64,000 nucleotides of DNA, taken from assembly GCF_017742995.1 (NCBI RefSeq), contig NZ_CP072425.1, positions 3,038,001 to 3,102,000 of the forward strand, written 5' to 3'. The notes under the pieces were generated by a model. It saw only the letters and a program-made list of their open reading frames with translations. It did no database searches and was not told the DNA's origin. Positions 46,498 through 59,857 of this stretch are shown in pieces. The DNA is from Pseudoalteromonas viridis (lineage in GTDB: Bacteria > Pseudomonadota > Gammaproteobacteria > Enterobacterales > Alteromonadaceae). The stretch's first letter is position 1, and the number at the start of each line of letters is the position of its first letter. The position numbers were made by a program, and so were the translations under genes.

Positions 46498-47709
46498 ATG
46501 TTTCAGCCTGTTAGCCTTTATATAGGGCTCAGATACAGCCGTGCTACGAAAGGCAATGGGTTTGTATCTTTTATTTCGTTTTTTTCCATCGCCGGGATAG
46601 CGCTCGGATTAATGGCGCTTATTACGGTCAGCTCTGTGATGAATGGGTTTGAACAGAGCCTCAAAAATGCCATGCTCGATTTGATCCCCCATGTGCAGTT
46701 ACACAAGTCGTCGGACGACAAAGCGGGTGATGCATCCAAGCTGTTAACTCAGCTGAGCGCTTTACCTGAAGTTAAACGGGTGACCCCTTATGTGACCAGT
46801 GATGTGATCCTGCAAACCAATAAGGATCTGGTGGGCGTGCGTCTGCAAGGCGCCTTCTCTGGCTATCCTTCAGCACTGGAGCCCCATATCGAAGCTGGCA
46901 GCATAACGCAGTTTCGCGAGCAGAAATATCAACTGGCTTTGAGTCGCTACCTGGCTAACCAACTGGATGTGCGGCTGGGACAAAAAGTGCGGGTGATCAT
47001 GCCGGACATCAGCAGTTACACGCCGATGGGGCGGGTGCCCAAGCAGCGCCTGTTTACCGTTGCGTTAATCTACAACACCCACAGCGAAGCCGATGTAAAC
47101 CTGGCATTTGCGGACGGTAAAAGCCTGCAACGCCTGTTAAAACGCGCCCCCGGCGACTTTGATATCAGCATTACGCTTGAAGATGCCTTTGCGGTGAATG
47201 CATTTAAAACCACCCATGCGCCGCTGTTATCGGGCCTGACGTATTCAGACTGGCATGTTCAGCAGGGTGCGCTATTTGCTGCGGTGGCCATGGAAAAGCG
47301 CATTATGTCTTTGCTGCTGGGGCTGATTGTGATTGTGGCTGTGTTTAACATTGTTTCGGCGTTGTCGATGATGGTCAGCGAGAAGCAAGGTGAAGTAGCC
47401 ATTTTGCAAACTCTTGGGCTCGCTCCGGCTGCCATTGCACGCGTTTTTATGGTCCAGGGCTTGTACAACGGTGTGGTGGGGACGCTTATTGGCACCGTAT
47501 GTGGTTATCTGCTGGCCAGTAACATCAACCAGGTGCTGGCTCTGAGTGGGTTATCTTTGCTCGGTGGGGCAGAGCTGCCAGTCAGATTCGACTGGCTGAG
47601 TTTGAGTCTGATTGTTGTAATCAGTCTGGTGTTGAGTTTTCTGGCAACATTATATCCGGCGTTTAAGGCCGCAAAAGTGCTACCTGCTGAGGTGTTAAGA
47701 TATGAGTGA
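46498..47709 (+). CDS. lolC: Lipoprotein-releasing ABC transporter permease LolC
   Basis: The 403-residue protein has one N-terminal helix (about 20-45) and a large periplasmic domain of about 200 residues. Three C-terminal helices form the FtsX-like block (VAVFNIVSALSMMVSEKQGEVAILQTLGL, by its ends). The N-terminal LYIGLRYSRATKGNGFVSFISFFSIAGIALG region is the LolC/E signature. With LolD and LolE it extracts lipoproteins from the inner membrane and hands them to LolA. It overlaps lolD by 8 bases. Confidence 0.95.
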   Translation: MFQPVSLYIGLRYSRATKGNGFVSFISFFSIAGIALGLMALITVSSVMNGFEQSLKNAMLDLIPHVQLHKSSDDKAGDASKLLTQLSALPEVKRVTPYVTSDVILQTNKDLVGVRLQGAFSGYPSALEPHIEAGSITQFREQKYQLALSRYLANQLDVRLGQKVRVIMPDISSYTPMGRVPKQRLFTVALIYNTHSEADVNLAFADGKSLQRLLKRAPGDFDISITLEDAFAVNAFKTTHAPLLSGLTYSDWHVQQGALFAAVAMEKRIMSLLLGLIVIVAVFNIVSALSMMVSEKQGEVAILQTLGLAPAAIARVFMVQGLYNGVVGTLIGTVCGYLLASNINQVLALSGLSLLGGAELPVRFDWLSLSLIVVISLVLSFLATLYPAFKAAKVLPAEVLRYE

Positions 47710-48400
47710 TTTAGTAATTGAATGTCAGGGTCTGAATAAGGCCTATGATGAAGCGGGCCAGCAGGTTGAAGTGCTGAAAGGGGTTGACCTGAGACTTGCT
47801 CAGGGAGACATGTTGGCGATTGTGGGTAGCTCAGGTTCGGGTAAAAGTACTTTGCTCCATATTCTTGGTACGCTGGATACCGCAAGCAGTGGCTCAGTGC
47901 ACATTAAAGGCACCGATGTGGCCAGCTTGTCGCGTCGCAAACAAGCCGACTTTCGTAATCAAAACCTGGGCTTTATCTATCAGTTTCACCACCTGCTGAT
48001 GGATTTTACGGCGCTTGAAAATGTCGCAATGCCGCTGCTGATATCGGGCCAGTCACCTAAAGCGGCGCATGCACAGGCTGAAGAGATGCTGGGCAAAGTC
48101 GGTCTGGCTCATCGCGGTGGTCATCGCCCGTCAGAGCTGTCAGGCGGGGAGCGCCAGCGAGTGGCGATAGCACGTGCTCTGGTCACACGCCCGTCACTGG
48201 TTCTGGCCGATGAACCAACCGGCAACCTGGATAAGCAAAATGCCCTGAAAATTTATGCGCTGCTTAAGGAGCTGAATCGGGATTTAAAAACCAGCTTTGT
48301 GGTGGTGACACACGATTTAGAATTGGCCGCAAAACTGGGCCGAGCCGTAGCACTGGACGACGGTGTGTTGGTCGAACAAGCATTACATAGCGAGGCTTAA
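47702..48400 (+). CDS. lolD: Lipoprotein-releasing ABC transporter ATPase LolD
   Basis: The 232-residue ATPase has Walker [13 protein letters not shown] near residue 42, the signature [15 protein letters not shown] near 145, Walker [13 protein letters not shown] near 168 and the switch His in VVTHDLELA. The [18 protein letters not shown] segment is typical of LolD. It overlaps lolC and is followed by lolE after 4 bases. Confidence 0.96.
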   Translation: MSDLVIECQGLNKAYDEAGQQVEVLKGVDLRLAQGDMLAIVGSSGSGKSTLLHILGTLDTASSGSVHIKGTDVASLSRRKQADFRNQNLGFIYQFHHLLMDFTALENVAMPLLISGQSPKAAHAQAEEMLGKVGLAHRGGHRPSELSGGERQRVAIARALVTRPSLVLADEPTGNLDKQNALKIYALLKELNRDLKTSFVVVTHDLELAAKLGRAVALDDGVLVEQALHSEA

Positions 48401-48404
48401 TGCA

Positions 48405-49631
48405 ATGCTGAGTGTGTTTATCAGTAACCGGTTACGCGCATCCAAGCATCAGGCGGGGTTGATCGGATTTTTGAGTAAGTCGTCAACGCTGGGCGTGATG
48501 CTGGGAGTCGCAGTGTTGATCGTGGCTTTGTCTGTAATAAACGGGTTTGAACAGCAGCTGAAAACCCGTTTATTGTCTGTGGTCCCGCATGTTGCTTATC
48601 AGGCGCCTTATGAGCCTATTTCCAGCTGGCCAGACAAAGTATCGCTGCTGGAGGCGCAACCTGGCATAGTGGCGGCGGCACCTGAAATATCGGTGACAGC
48701 CATGGTTCAGTTTCGCGGTGAGCTCAAGGCGGCGCAGGTAAAAGGCGTTGATTTCCTCTCTCATCACAAAGTGTCGGATGTAGGGCAGTTTATAAACGAA
48801 GCTGAGTTAGCCTCTTTGTCTGACGATGATATCGTGCTGGGCCGTCATATTGCGGCTGAGCTGGGGTTAGAGCGTGGTGATAAACTCACTCTTTTGGTGG
48901 CAAATCCGCAGGCGGATTCTCCACTGGCGGCGCCCAAACGACTGAACTTTGTATTGGCGGGTGTCATTGATATGGGCGGGCCAATCGACCGTTCTTTGGC
49001 TTTAGTATCAGTGAAAAGACTTCAGCTGGCGATGGGTCTGGCCGAAGATCAGGTAACCGGACTGCGCGCCAAAGTTGAGGATGTGTTTGCTGCGCATCAG
49101 ATTGCCATGACAGCGGGCAGGGCACTGCCCGATCTGGTCTATGTCAACAGCTGGTTTCGCACTCAGGGCAGCCTTTATCAGGACATTCAGATGGTCAGAA
49201 CCATTGTCTATCTGGTGGTCTTTTTGATCATTGCCGTGGCCAGCTTTAATATCGTGTCGTCCATGGTGATGGAAGTAAAGGAAAAGCAGGCCGATATCGC
49301 GATTTTAAAGACCATGGGGGCAAAAGACAGTACCATTTTTGCCACTTTTGCCATCCAGGGCGTGAGCTATGCGCTCATTGGTGCTCTGGTGGGCTTGTTT
49401 ATTGGCATTTTGCTGGCGCTGAATATTTCTGATTTGTTTCGCGCCTGGGTTGAGCTGGAAGGAGATAACCCGTTGCAGGGCGTTTACTTTATCGAGTTTT
49501 TACCCAGCCAGCTACATTGGGTAGACGTAGCGGCGGTACTATCAATTACCTTAGTGATTGCCGTATTGTCTTGCCTGTATCCAGCCTGGCAGGCCGTAAA
49601 GGTCGACCCCGCCAGAGTCCTCGGAGGCTAA
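48405..49631 (+). CDS. lolE: Lipoprotein-releasing ABC transporter permease LolE
   Basis: From the ATG at 48405 the protein is 408 residues with the same four-helix FtsX-type layout as LolC. It starts MLSVFISNRLRASKHQ and ends with the conserved LYPAWQAVKVDPARVL block. The longer frame from 48363 overlaps lolD and was rejected. Presence of distinct lolC and lolE, not a single lolF, fits gammaproteobacteria. The large lipoproteins encoded elsewhere in this window would be its clients. Confidence 0.95.
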   Translation: MLSVFISNRLRASKHQAGLIGFLSKSSTLGVMLGVAVLIVALSVINGFEQQLKTRLLSVVPHVAYQAPYEPISSWPDKVSLLEAQPGIVAAAPEISVTAMVQFRGELKAAQVKGVDFLSHHKVSDVGQFINEAELASLSDDDIVLGRHIAAELGLERGDKLTLLVANPQADSPLAAPKRLNFVLAGVIDMGGPIDRSLALVSVKRLQLAMGLAEDQVTGLRAKVEDVFAAHQIAMTAGRALPDLVYVNSWFRTQGSLYQDIQMVRTIVYLVVFLIIAVASFNIVSSMVMEVKEKQADIAILKTMGAKDSTIFATFAIQGVSYALIGALVGLFIGILLALNISDLFRAWVELEGDNPLQGVYFIEFLPSQLHWVDVAAVLSITLVIAVLSCLYPAWQAVKVDPARVLGG

Positions 49632-49635
49632 GCGC

Positions 49636-49670
49636 GAGTAACGCCTCCTCAGGGCAGGCAGGCGTTACTC
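49636..49670 (+). terminator. Hairpin after lolE
   Basis: GAGTAACGCCT (49636-49646) pairs with AGGCGTTACTC (49660-49670) around a 13-base loop. It begins 5 bases past the lolE stop. The T tract is weak (TTC), so terminator strength is uncertain. Confidence 0.6.
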
Positions 49671-49682
49671 TTCAAAATGCAG

Positions 49683-49763
49683 CTAGCTGGACTTATCTGC
49701 CACCACATACTCAACTAAATCAGAGATGCTCAGCGGCTTACTGTAGTAGTAGCCACAGATATT
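49683..49763 (-). pseudogene. Remnant of an EAL-domain (c-di-GMP phosphodiesterase) gene, C-terminal end
   Basis: On the minus strand, 49763 down to the TAG at 49683 reads NICGYYYSKPLSISDL, then VEYVVADKSS. The GYYYSKPLS pattern followed by a short helix is the standard C-terminal end of EAL domains (usually QGYYFSKPL). Directly upstream in the same frame is the TGA stop of the chemoreceptor gene, and no EAL core exists nearby. The piece is therefore a deletion scar of a lost GGDEF/EAL or EAL gene. Confidence 0.7.
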
Positions 49764-50831
49764 TCATCTTCTTTTGCTTCGCGTTACAGTGGAACGCGAT
49801 AACGCCTCGCTGATCCGTTCGTGATTGAACCTGGCGTTGGTGCTGCTGCGACGCTGCGCAATAAACTCATCCAGCTCTTGGGTCATAATTTCCAGGGCAA
49901 TCGTAACGCTGTGCTGGATCTGATCGACACGGTCCTGAAATTGTAAGTCGACCAGTATTTCCGAGATTTTCTGCCGATTGTCCTCATTTGAGGTTTGCAG
50001 CACCTGTGCTTGTTGCTCTACGTTTTGTGACAGGGTTAGCCAGGTGTCGATTACTTCATTAATCTGTAGCTGATACTTGTCGGTCAGGGCCTGGCGCTCT
50101 TCAAGCTCGTTTTCCATCATACTCATCGAGCTTTGCATTGCCTGGGAGATAGTCTCGACCATTTTGTTGATCTTGACGCCGGTTTCGCCGCTAGAATTGG
50201 CCAGCGCTCTTACCTCATCGGCCACCACGGCAAACCCCCGGCCATTATCACCGGCGCGCGCAGCTTCAATAGAGGCATTGAGCGCGAGTAAATTGGTTTG
50301 CTCCGCAATTTTCGCGACGTCGATGGCCATTGCCTGTAGCTCTTTACTCTGCTCAACCATGGTTTTGAAGGTGTCTGTCCGCTGTTGCTGGTTGACATTA
50401 GACTGTTCGAGATATGTGAGGATCTGGGTTAGCTGTTCACGGCTGTGCTGAGCCGTTTGTTGCAAGCTGCTGGCACTGCTATCGTCCAGGCTGCTGAGGG
50501 TTGCGCTAATATTGCTGACAAGCTGCGAAAATTCGCCAGACATATTATCTGCAGCTTGCTTGGTTTGCTGGCGGGCGCTATCAATCTGCTCTATCAGCTG
50601 AGGGGTAATGGTATGGCCCAGTTGTTCAAGGCAGGTCAGGTCGCTGTGCTGGGCAACTGCATCATCCTTCATGACTTCGGTGTCCTCGGGCAGTGCGGGT
50701 TGGGCCCCGCGACGGACGACAAATAACCCGATACAAGATAAGCCAGTTACGACCAAAGCAAAAACCCAGCCTGCCGCATACCAGGTGACAGCAAAAACCA
50801 CGAGTTGGATGACAATGGATAGTGGGAGCAT
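49764..50831 (-). CDS. Short methyl-accepting chemotaxis protein without sensor domain
   Basis: The 355-residue protein has two adjacent hydrophobic stretches at the N-terminus (residues 3-20 and 22-40), then goes straight to a coiled coil. There is no periplasmic ligand domain and no clear HAMP. The signalling tip [35 protein letters not shown] is intact (by its ends). A later [14 protein letters not shown] segment is typical of a subgroup of short MCPs. The basic tail (STVTRSKRR) ends at a TGA that abuts an EAL remnant in the same frame, so the 3' end may have been reshaped by the same deletion. It may sense membrane or internal state, or work with another receptor. Confidence 0.82.
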   Translation of the reverse strand: MLPLSIVIQLVVFAVTWYAAGWVFALVVTGLSCIGLFVVRRGAQPALPEDTEVMKDDAVAQHSDLTCLEQLGHTITPQLIEQIDSARQQTKQAADNMSGEFSQLVSNISATLSSLDDSSASSLQQTAQHSREQLTQILTYLEQSNVNQQQRTDTFKTMVEQSKELQAMAIDVAKIAEQTNLLALNASIEAARAGDNGRGFAVVADEVRALANSSGETGVKINKMVETISQAMQSSMSMMENELEERQALTDKYQLQINEVIDTWLTLSQNVEQQAQVLQTSNEDNRQKISEILVDLQFQDRVDQIQHSVTIALEIMTQELDEFIAQRRSSTNARFNHERISEALSRSTVTRSKRR

Positions 50832-51012
50832 ATCGGTGCCATTGTGGCCACAGAAATCGTCTTTTAATCCTAGTAGAGTCTATTTATTGTGCAAATACAA
50901 ATAATCACCAAGCAGCTATTAGGATTTACATGCAGATTTGAATAGGGATCCCGCTTGCATCTGTCAGGTTTAATCCATACAGTAATGGAAAAATAACTAA
51001 GAAGTACCCAGA

Positions 51013-51447
51013 ATGACGATAAAAGACACACAATTAAGTAAAGAAGAACAGCAACGTCAGGTTGCACAATGGCAACACGCATCGTTGCAGGCCGCTCAGA
51101 AACACCTTGCAGAAAAGGGCATACTTGGCATGAACATCCTGGTCAAAGACTCGCGTATTTTGCCACCCGTCTGTGGTATCTGGAAAATTAAAGACAACAA
51201 AGGTAAGAGCTACTGGGTTATATCAGGCAAAGTGCCGACCGATACCATGCCTGTTAGCGGCGCAGCGGATGCCCGCGCTGCTCTCAAGCACTTTTCCTAT
51301 CAGTGGCAAATAAAAGCAGATAAAATTCTGAGCGCGGAACACGTTGACCAGACGCAGAGCGAATACGCTAATATCCTGATCCACCACGCTCATGGCTTAT
51401 ACGATCTGGCAAACAAAGACCAGCTATGGGCTAATGCAGCATCGTAA
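51013..51447 (+). CDS. DUF4826-like conserved protein
   Basis: The 144-residue soluble protein has no signal or membrane segment. An N-terminal charged helix (KEEQQRQVAQWQHASLQAAQKHLAEKG, by its ends) precedes a small alpha/beta body. That body contains RILPPVCGIWKIKDNKGKSYWVISGKVPTD (by its ends) and a later LKHFSYQWQIKAD block. This resembles the DUF4826 family of Alteromonadales and Vibrionales as I remember it. No function is known. It converges on the GNAT gene with a 17-base overlap. Confidence 0.6.
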   Translation: MTIKDTQLSKEEQQRQVAQWQHASLQAAQKHLAEKGILGMNILVKDSRILPPVCGIWKIKDNKGKSYWVISGKVPTDTMPVSGAADARAALKHFSYQWQIKADKILSAEHVDQTQSEYANILIHHAHGLYDLANKDQLWANAAS

Positions 51448-51889
51448 ACGGCTCTGAGTTCATTTCTTTTACCGGGCATTTCATTCTTTGTCTTGGAATG
51501 CCTGCCTCCATAAACACGCTGCCCTGTTTTGAAAAGCCAGATTTTAAGAAGGTGGGTACTTCGTCCAAAATACATTGCACAAAGACATTCTCATACCCTT
51601 TTTGCTCTGCCAAAATACTGAGAAATCCTATCAAAGATTGGTACGCTTCGCGGTTTCTGTGTGAGCGGATGATAGCAATTCTGCTGATCAAACCATCACA
51701 ACATAACCTGCCAGTTCCAATTGGGCATTGATTTTCGTCCCGCACCAGTACATGCTCTGCGGTCTTATCGTGTTGATCAAACTCTACTTCTTTTGGAAGA
51801 TGAAGCTCGTAAACGAAGACTCGTTCACGGATTTGGCGCAGTTGTCCCTGAGTTTTTTGCCAACTCACTCTATCGACGTGGTAATTCAT
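51431..51889 (-). CDS. GNAT-family N-acetyltransferase
   Basis: The 152-residue protein has the GNAT fold order. An N-terminal strand-helix (VSWQKTQGQLRQIRERVFVYE) comes first, then the central strand GTGRLCCDGLISRIAIIRSHRN with the acetyl-CoA pyrophosphate loop region, and a final strand after FLKSGFSKQGSVFMEAGIP. RERVFVYELHLPKEVEFDQHD is typical of the ElaA/PhnO-like subgroup. The substrate cannot be predicted. Confidence 0.8.
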   Translation of the reverse strand: MNYHVDRVSWQKTQGQLRQIRERVFVYELHLPKEVEFDQHDKTAEHVLVRDENQCPIGTGRLCCDGLISRIAIIRSHRNREAYQSLIGFLSILAEQKGYENVFVQCILDEVPTFLKSGFSKQGSVFMEAGIPRQRMKCPVKEMNSEPFTMLH

Positions 51890-52011
51890 GATTGCCTCGC
51901 ATCAAACATCATAATCACGCCTGACCAAGGGAACAGCCTGTGCTCTTTATTATTAAGGCACCGACCTTGCCGATGCCTATTATTGTGTGACTAACCCTTA
52001 GATTCAGGTAA

Positions 52012-53166
52012 TTACACCCAGTCCTCAATGTAAAAGGACCCATCGTTTATAAGCGTAGTTAAAGTTTGTTTAAATTCCAAACAGTCAATACAGTCTAATA
52101 ATGCAGACATGGGGGTATTGTTTTGATCTGTCAGCTTTTTAACCGCTGGTAAGACCTCTAAAGGCAAAGCAAAATTTTGTCCGTTCACGCTCAGAATTAC
52201 GGCCTGTGTCGTCACCTGGTACAAAGCTCTGACACCGCCAGAACGTACCAAAATGTCTTCAGGTGTAATATCGTCCAGTAAGGAGTCCGCGGATAGTGGC
52301 GGATCCAGCGGCGCTAAGTCCATCTCGTGCTTTGGCTCACTCAGTGTGCGCCCGAGCCACTCGTCGAATATCTCACTGTCGTGCAATACGGACTCTAACA
52401 TGGTGCGGATCTTACCCTTATCCTGGCTGCTGATTTCACCTAAGGAATCACGTACTGTAAGGTCCGGGTCGTTGTAACGTTGCGTACCCAGTTCTGAGTC
52501 AATCAAATGATCGGCGAGACTGGAGAGCAGGTCTTTCTGATCCGGCGCTCTGAACCCGACGGAATAGTTCAGGGCATTTTCAACCGCATACCCTTCGTGG
52601 GGGCAGCCGGGTGGAATATATAAGATGTCCCCGGGTTCCAGCTCAGCATCTATGATGGCTTCAAACTGTTCTACCTGCAATAAACTCTTGTTTTGCGCAA
52701 ATTGCTTCAGGCTTGCATCGGGCATGCCGACACGCCAGCGTCGTTTGCCCTGGCCCTGAATAATAAATACATCGTACTGGTCGAGGTGCGGACCAACACC
52801 GCCTCCGGGCGTTGAAAAACTGATCATTAAGTCATCTATTCGCCAGTTTGGAATAAACCGAAAGGGTTCAAGTAAGGTTGCCGCCTGAGGGTGCCAATGG
52901 TCAACCGCTTGTACCAGTAACGTACTATGTTGCTCTGTAAGCAAAGAGAAATCTTCAAACGGTCCGTGATGTGCGTCCCAGTGATTGTCATGATTAGTGA
53001 CGATACGCGACTCGATGTTTTCTTCCATTGCCAGACCGGCCAGCTCTTCTGGCGACAGCGGATCGCTAAAGTCCTTAAAGCCTTGTTTGATAAGTAGCGG
53101 TTTTTTCTGCCAATACTGAGTAAGGAAAGCTGCCTCGGTGAGGGCATTGAGAGATAGCTGATACAT
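52012..53166 (-). CDS. roxA: 50S ribosomal protein L16 arginine 3-hydroxylase
   Basis: From the ATG at 53166 (GGAG six bases upstream) the protein is 384 residues, as in YcfD/RoxA. The JmjC iron site is visible as HLDQYDVF near residue 130 (His and Asp) with the second His in GCPHEGYA near 192. The C-terminal winged-helix part is present. It is a 2-oxoglutarate oxygenase that hydroxylates an Arg of ribosomal protein L16. A longer frame starting with TTG overlaps the Shine-Dalgarno and was rejected. Confidence 0.93.
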   Translation of the reverse strand: MYQLSLNALTEAAFLTQYWQKKPLLIKQGFKDFSDPLSPEELAGLAMEENIESRIVTNHDNHWDAHHGPFEDFSLLTEQHSTLLVQAVDHWHPQAATLLEPFRFIPNWRIDDLMISFSTPGGGVGPHLDQYDVFIIQGQGKRRWRVGMPDASLKQFAQNKSLLQVEQFEAIIDAELEPGDILYIPPGCPHEGYAVENALNYSVGFRAPDQKDLLSSLADHLIDSELGTQRYNDPDLTVRDSLGEISSQDKGKIRTMLESVLHDSEIFDEWLGRTLSEPKHEMDLAPLDPPLSADSLLDDITPEDILVRSGGVRALYQVTTQAVILSVNGQNFALPLEVLPAVKKLTDQNNTPMSALLDCIDCLEFKQTLTTLINDGSFYIEDWV

Positions 53167-53183
53167 AAAGGGCTCCAATAAAA

Positions 53184-53219
53184 AAGCGAAAGTTCGGCAC
53201 TGCGCCGCAACTTTCGCTT
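53184..53219 (-). terminator. Intrinsic terminator after purB
   Basis: AAGCGAAAGTT (53184-53194) pairs with AACTTTCGCTT (53209-53219), with an inner CGGC/GCCG stem. A T tract follows on the minus strand. It lies between purB and roxA and overlaps the leader of roxA. Confidence 0.88.
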
Positions 53220-53246
53220 CTCAGACTTAGGTGAGATTAACTCAGT

Positions 53247-54629
<1,383 letters not shown>

Positions 54630-54652
54630 CTAATTGGTTTTTTGAACGATAT

Positions 54653-55255
54653 TTAAATATAACTTTGTGCAGCAGCAATAATTTTCTTCTTCGCAAAGAA
54701 GAACTGGCGACGCTTACCACCGAGCTGACGCCACAGCACTGCACTGCGGATCCCGGCCAACAACAGGGCCCGGATCTGATGTTGTACATTGGGTTGTTTG
54801 AGCAACTCGGGTTTACCAAAAATTTGAATTTTCGGCCCAACCGGACTCACGACCTGGCTGTAAATATCCGCCAATGCCCCAATGATTTGCTCATCAACAA
54901 TGTCGAAATGTTGTAACTGTCTGTCGAGCTGTTCGATACGTTTGCCCAGCTCCGACATAGCCTTGTCGTTGGCGGACAGGGCACGCTCCAGCTGCATCAG
55001 GCTGCCAACGTATTTAACCATTTCGACGTCTTTTTCACCTTGTGCGCTCAGCTGATCAACCAGCGCGCGACAGCCTTGCTTCACAGCACTGGGATCTTCG
55101 TAGACATCTTGTGGATTTTTTGGCGATGTAATAGTAATACTTTTTAGCAGGCTCTCCGCTTCATGACGATTAAAAGTGCCATAGCGGGCACATTTTTGCA
55201 CAAGCTTGGCTATCTGACACATGGCTGCCAGCGGGATCACGACTTCACGTTGCAT
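54653..55255 (-). CDS. hflD: High-frequency lysogenization protein HflD homologue
   Basis: The 200-residue protein is mostly helical and matches the HflD length. It has a family-like ALLLAGIRSAVLWRQLGGKRRQFFF end (by its ends) and NPQDVYEDPSAVKQGCRALVDQL in the middle. In E. coli it affects lambda lysogeny and lies between mnmA and purB, as here. Its own cellular role is poorly defined. The start overlaps the mnmA stop as TAATG. Confidence 0.93.
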   Translation of the reverse strand: MQREVVIPLAAMCQIAKLVQKCARYGTFNRHEAESLLKSITITSPKNPQDVYEDPSAVKQGCRALVDQLSAQGEKDVEMVKYVGSLMQLERALSANDKAMSELGKRIEQLDRQLQHFDIVDEQIIGALADIYSQVVSPVGPKIQIFGKPELLKQPNVQHQIRALLLAGIRSAVLWRQLGGKRRQFFFAKKKIIAAAQSYI

Positions 55256-56355
55256 TACTTGATCACCGACTCAATAATACCGCCACCCAGGCAGACGTCA
55301 TCCAGATAAAATACGGCAGACTGACCTGGTGTTACCGCTTTTTGCGGCTCATCGAACAGTACCCGAGCCATACCATCCTGACCAACCAGCAGGGTACATG
55401 GAATATCTTCCTGGCGGTAACGGGTTTTAACCGTACAACGCGTGGTGCCTTGCGGGCCTACTCGATCAACCCAGTGTAACTGGTTGGCGTTGAGTCCATT
55501 GCTGAACAGGCGAGGGTGGTTTTTGCCTTGTCCAACGACCAGTACATTGCGCTCCACGTCTTTGTCGACGACATACCAGGGTTCACCTGAACCTTCCTTC
55601 ATACCTCCGATCAGCAGGCCTTTGCGCTGGCCCAAAGTGTGATACATCAGGCCTTCATGTTCACCGACATGATTGCCTTCACTGTCTTCAATTTTGCCAG
55701 GCTGTGCCGGCAAGAATTTTTGCAGGAAGTCTTTGAACTTGCGCTCGCCAATAAAGCAAATACCGGTACTGTCTTTCTTGTCGTGGGTGATCAGATCTTG
55801 CTCTTCTGCAATACGGCGTACTTCTGGTTTTTCAATATTGCCAACCGGGAACAAGGTTTGTGCTACGTGCTCGTGGCTAAGCGTGTACAGGAAGTAGCTC
55901 TGGTCTTTGTTGTTATCCAGTCCGCGCAACATGGCAAACTTGCCATCGCGCTCTTCACGACGCACATAGTGACCCGTCGCAATATAATCGGCGCCCAGTG
56001 CCTCGGCTGCAAACTCAAGAAATGCCTTAAATTTGATTTCTTTGTTGCACATGATATCCGGGTTTGGCGTACGACCGGCTTTGTATTCGGCAAGAAAGTA
56101 CTCGAATACATTGTCCCAGTATTCTGCGGCAAAGTTGACGGTATGTAGCTCAATACCCAGTTTGTCGCACACAGCCTGAGCATCTTTTAAATCTTCAGCA
56201 GCGGCACAGTATTCGTCATTGTCGTCTTCTTCCCAGTTCTTCATGAACAGGCCTTCAACCTGATAACCTTGCTGTTTAAGCAGGTAGGCTGAAACGGAGG
56301 AATCTACGCCGCCGGACATACCGACGATGACTTTAATTTGACTGTTATCGCTCAT
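55255..56355 (-). CDS. mnmA: tRNA-specific 2-thiouridylase
   Basis: The 366-residue protein has the PP-loop [15 protein letters not shown] near residue 12. The catalytic Cys pair is present: one in [12 protein letters not shown] near 103 and one in [13 protein letters not shown] near 200. It adds sulphur to U34 of Lys, Glu and Gln tRNAs. With ttcA at 21 kb, the window carries two tRNA thiolation enzymes of the same superfamily. Confidence 0.96.
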   Translation of the reverse strand: MSDNSQIKVIVGMSGGVDSSVSAYLLKQQGYQVEGLFMKNWEEDDNDEYCAAAEDLKDAQAVCDKLGIELHTVNFAAEYWDNVFEYFLAEYKAGRTPNPDIMCNKEIKFKAFLEFAAEALGADYIATGHYVRREERDGKFAMLRGLDNNKDQSYFLYTLSHEHVAQTLFPVGNIEKPEVRRIAEEQDLITHDKKDSTGICFIGERKFKDFLQKFLPAQPGKIEDSEGNHVGEHEGLMYHTLGQRKGLLIGGMKEGSGEPWYVVDKDVERNVLVVGQGKNHPRLFSNGLNANQLHWVDRVGPQGTTRCTVKTRYRQEDIPCTLLVGQDGMARVLFDEPQKAVTPGQSAVFYLDDVCLGGGIIESVIK

Positions 56356-56462
56356 AAACTCGCTGTGTATTTTAATTACAAAAAAGTGAGCTGCATTATA
56401 GCATGTAAATCAAGGTGCCCGGAAGTCGCGGGCCGATTAATCGCGAGTTTTTCGTGGCCGGA

Positions 56463-57122
56463 TCACGAGGCTTTCACCACCTTATAGTGGCCATTTTCAA
56501 TTCCATCCAGTGTGTAAGGTCCGATCCGATAGCGAATAAGCCGCAGCGTTGGATGGCCAACATGAGCGGTCATCCGTCTAACCTGACGATTGCGACCTTC
56601 GCAGATGGTGATCTCGAGCCAGCTGGTTGGAATGTTTTTCCGCTCACGGATCGGCGGGTTACGTGGCCACACGGTTGGTGCACCGATCAGGCTGACCTTA
56701 GCGGGGCGGGTAGGGCCGTCTTTGAGTGTGACGCCGTCGCGCAGTGCCTGTAGTGCCGTTTCATCCGGTTCACCCTCGACCTGAACCCAGTAAGTTTTAT
56801 CGGTTTTTTTGCCCGGCTCAGTGAGTTTGTGCTGCAAGCGGCCGCAGTTAGTCAGTAACAACAGGCCCTCGCTATCACGATCAAGCCTTCCTGCGGCATA
56901 GACTTCTTTGATGTCAATAAAATCGGCGAGAGTTTGACGGTTTTGATCGTCGGTAAACTGACATAAAACATCAAACGGCTTATTGAACAGTACGACCTTG
57001 ACCTGATCTGGCGAGAGTCTTGGTTTGATAGCTCGTTTAGAGCCGGGGCGCTTACTGGTAGGGCGCTTAGCATGACCTGGTTTTGCTGTATGTGTTCGGG
57101 TTTTCGGGCGCGGAGCGGGCAT
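56463..57122 (-). CDS. rluE: 23S rRNA pseudouridine(2457) synthase
   Basis: From the Met at 57122 the protein is 219 residues. A long basic N-terminal tail (about 40 residues of Lys, Arg, Pro) precedes the RsuA/RluE catalytic domain. The motif [17 protein letters not shown] holds the catalytic Asp, and the late block [23 protein letters not shown] (by its ends) is RluE-like. There is no S4 domain, which fits RluE. The frame extends to 57203 inside a terminator, which argues against the longer start. Confidence 0.9.
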   Translation of the reverse strand: MPAPRPKTRTHTAKPGHAKRPTSKRPGSKRAIKPRLSPDQVKVVLFNKPFDVLCQFTDDQNRQTLADFIDIKEVYAAGRLDRDSEGLLLLTNCGRLQHKLTEPGKKTDKTYWVQVEGEPDETALQALRDGVTLKDGPTRPAKVSLIGAPTVWPRNPPIRERKNIPTSWLEITICEGRNRQVRRMTAHVGHPTLRLIRYRIGPYTLDGIENGHYKVVKAS

Positions 57123-57180
57123 AATGATGAATTTAGCTAATAGTGCAATGGCGGGAGTGTAGCAAAAATTAGCGCTAAAG

Positions 57181-57211
57181 AAAAAAGGTGGCCGTCGGGC
57201 CACCTTTTTTT
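57181..57211. terminator. Intrinsic terminator after icd
   Basis: GGTGGCC (57187-57193) pairs with GGCCACC (57198-57204) around GTCG, extended by A/T pairs and flanked by A and T runs. It ends icd on the minus strand, 15 bases past its stop. Confidence 0.9.
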
Positions 57212-57225
57212 GAACACGTAACGAA

Positions 57226-59502
<2,277 letters not shown>

Positions 59503-59537
59503 CTATTCAAGGACGTATCCGCATACACGATCTTTAT

Positions 59538-59588
59538 TCAACCATCAGTTTGTTGACCACAATAAGAGATCATCAAACTGCTGGTTGA
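59538..59588. repeat. Inverted repeat in the icd upstream region
   Basis: The gap 59449-59857 has no gene. It contains 15-base arms TCAACCATCAGTTTG and CAAACTGCTGGTTGA, with one mismatch and a 21-base spacer, about 90-140 bases before icd. It could be a leader hairpin or a regulator site. The rest of the gap is AT-rich and shows nothing definite. Confidence 0.5.
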
Positions 59589-59857
59589 GTTCGGCATATA
59601 GCAAGTTTGTTAGGTATTGTTACTCACAGGCACAATAAAAATATCTAACACACCTGACGTACCTTTTGGCATACCAGATCAGTTGGCTCGTTTGACACCG
59701 GCGGGGATTGTATCAACCAAATGACTAAGTCGCTAATGCAATTTAATAAACATATAAAATTTTATGAACTAAGATGGAAGAAATGAGACTAATTGATGAA
59801 GGGGATTAAGCGAGCAACAAATGTAACCCGCTTTGAGTGTGCCAAAATATTGCAATC

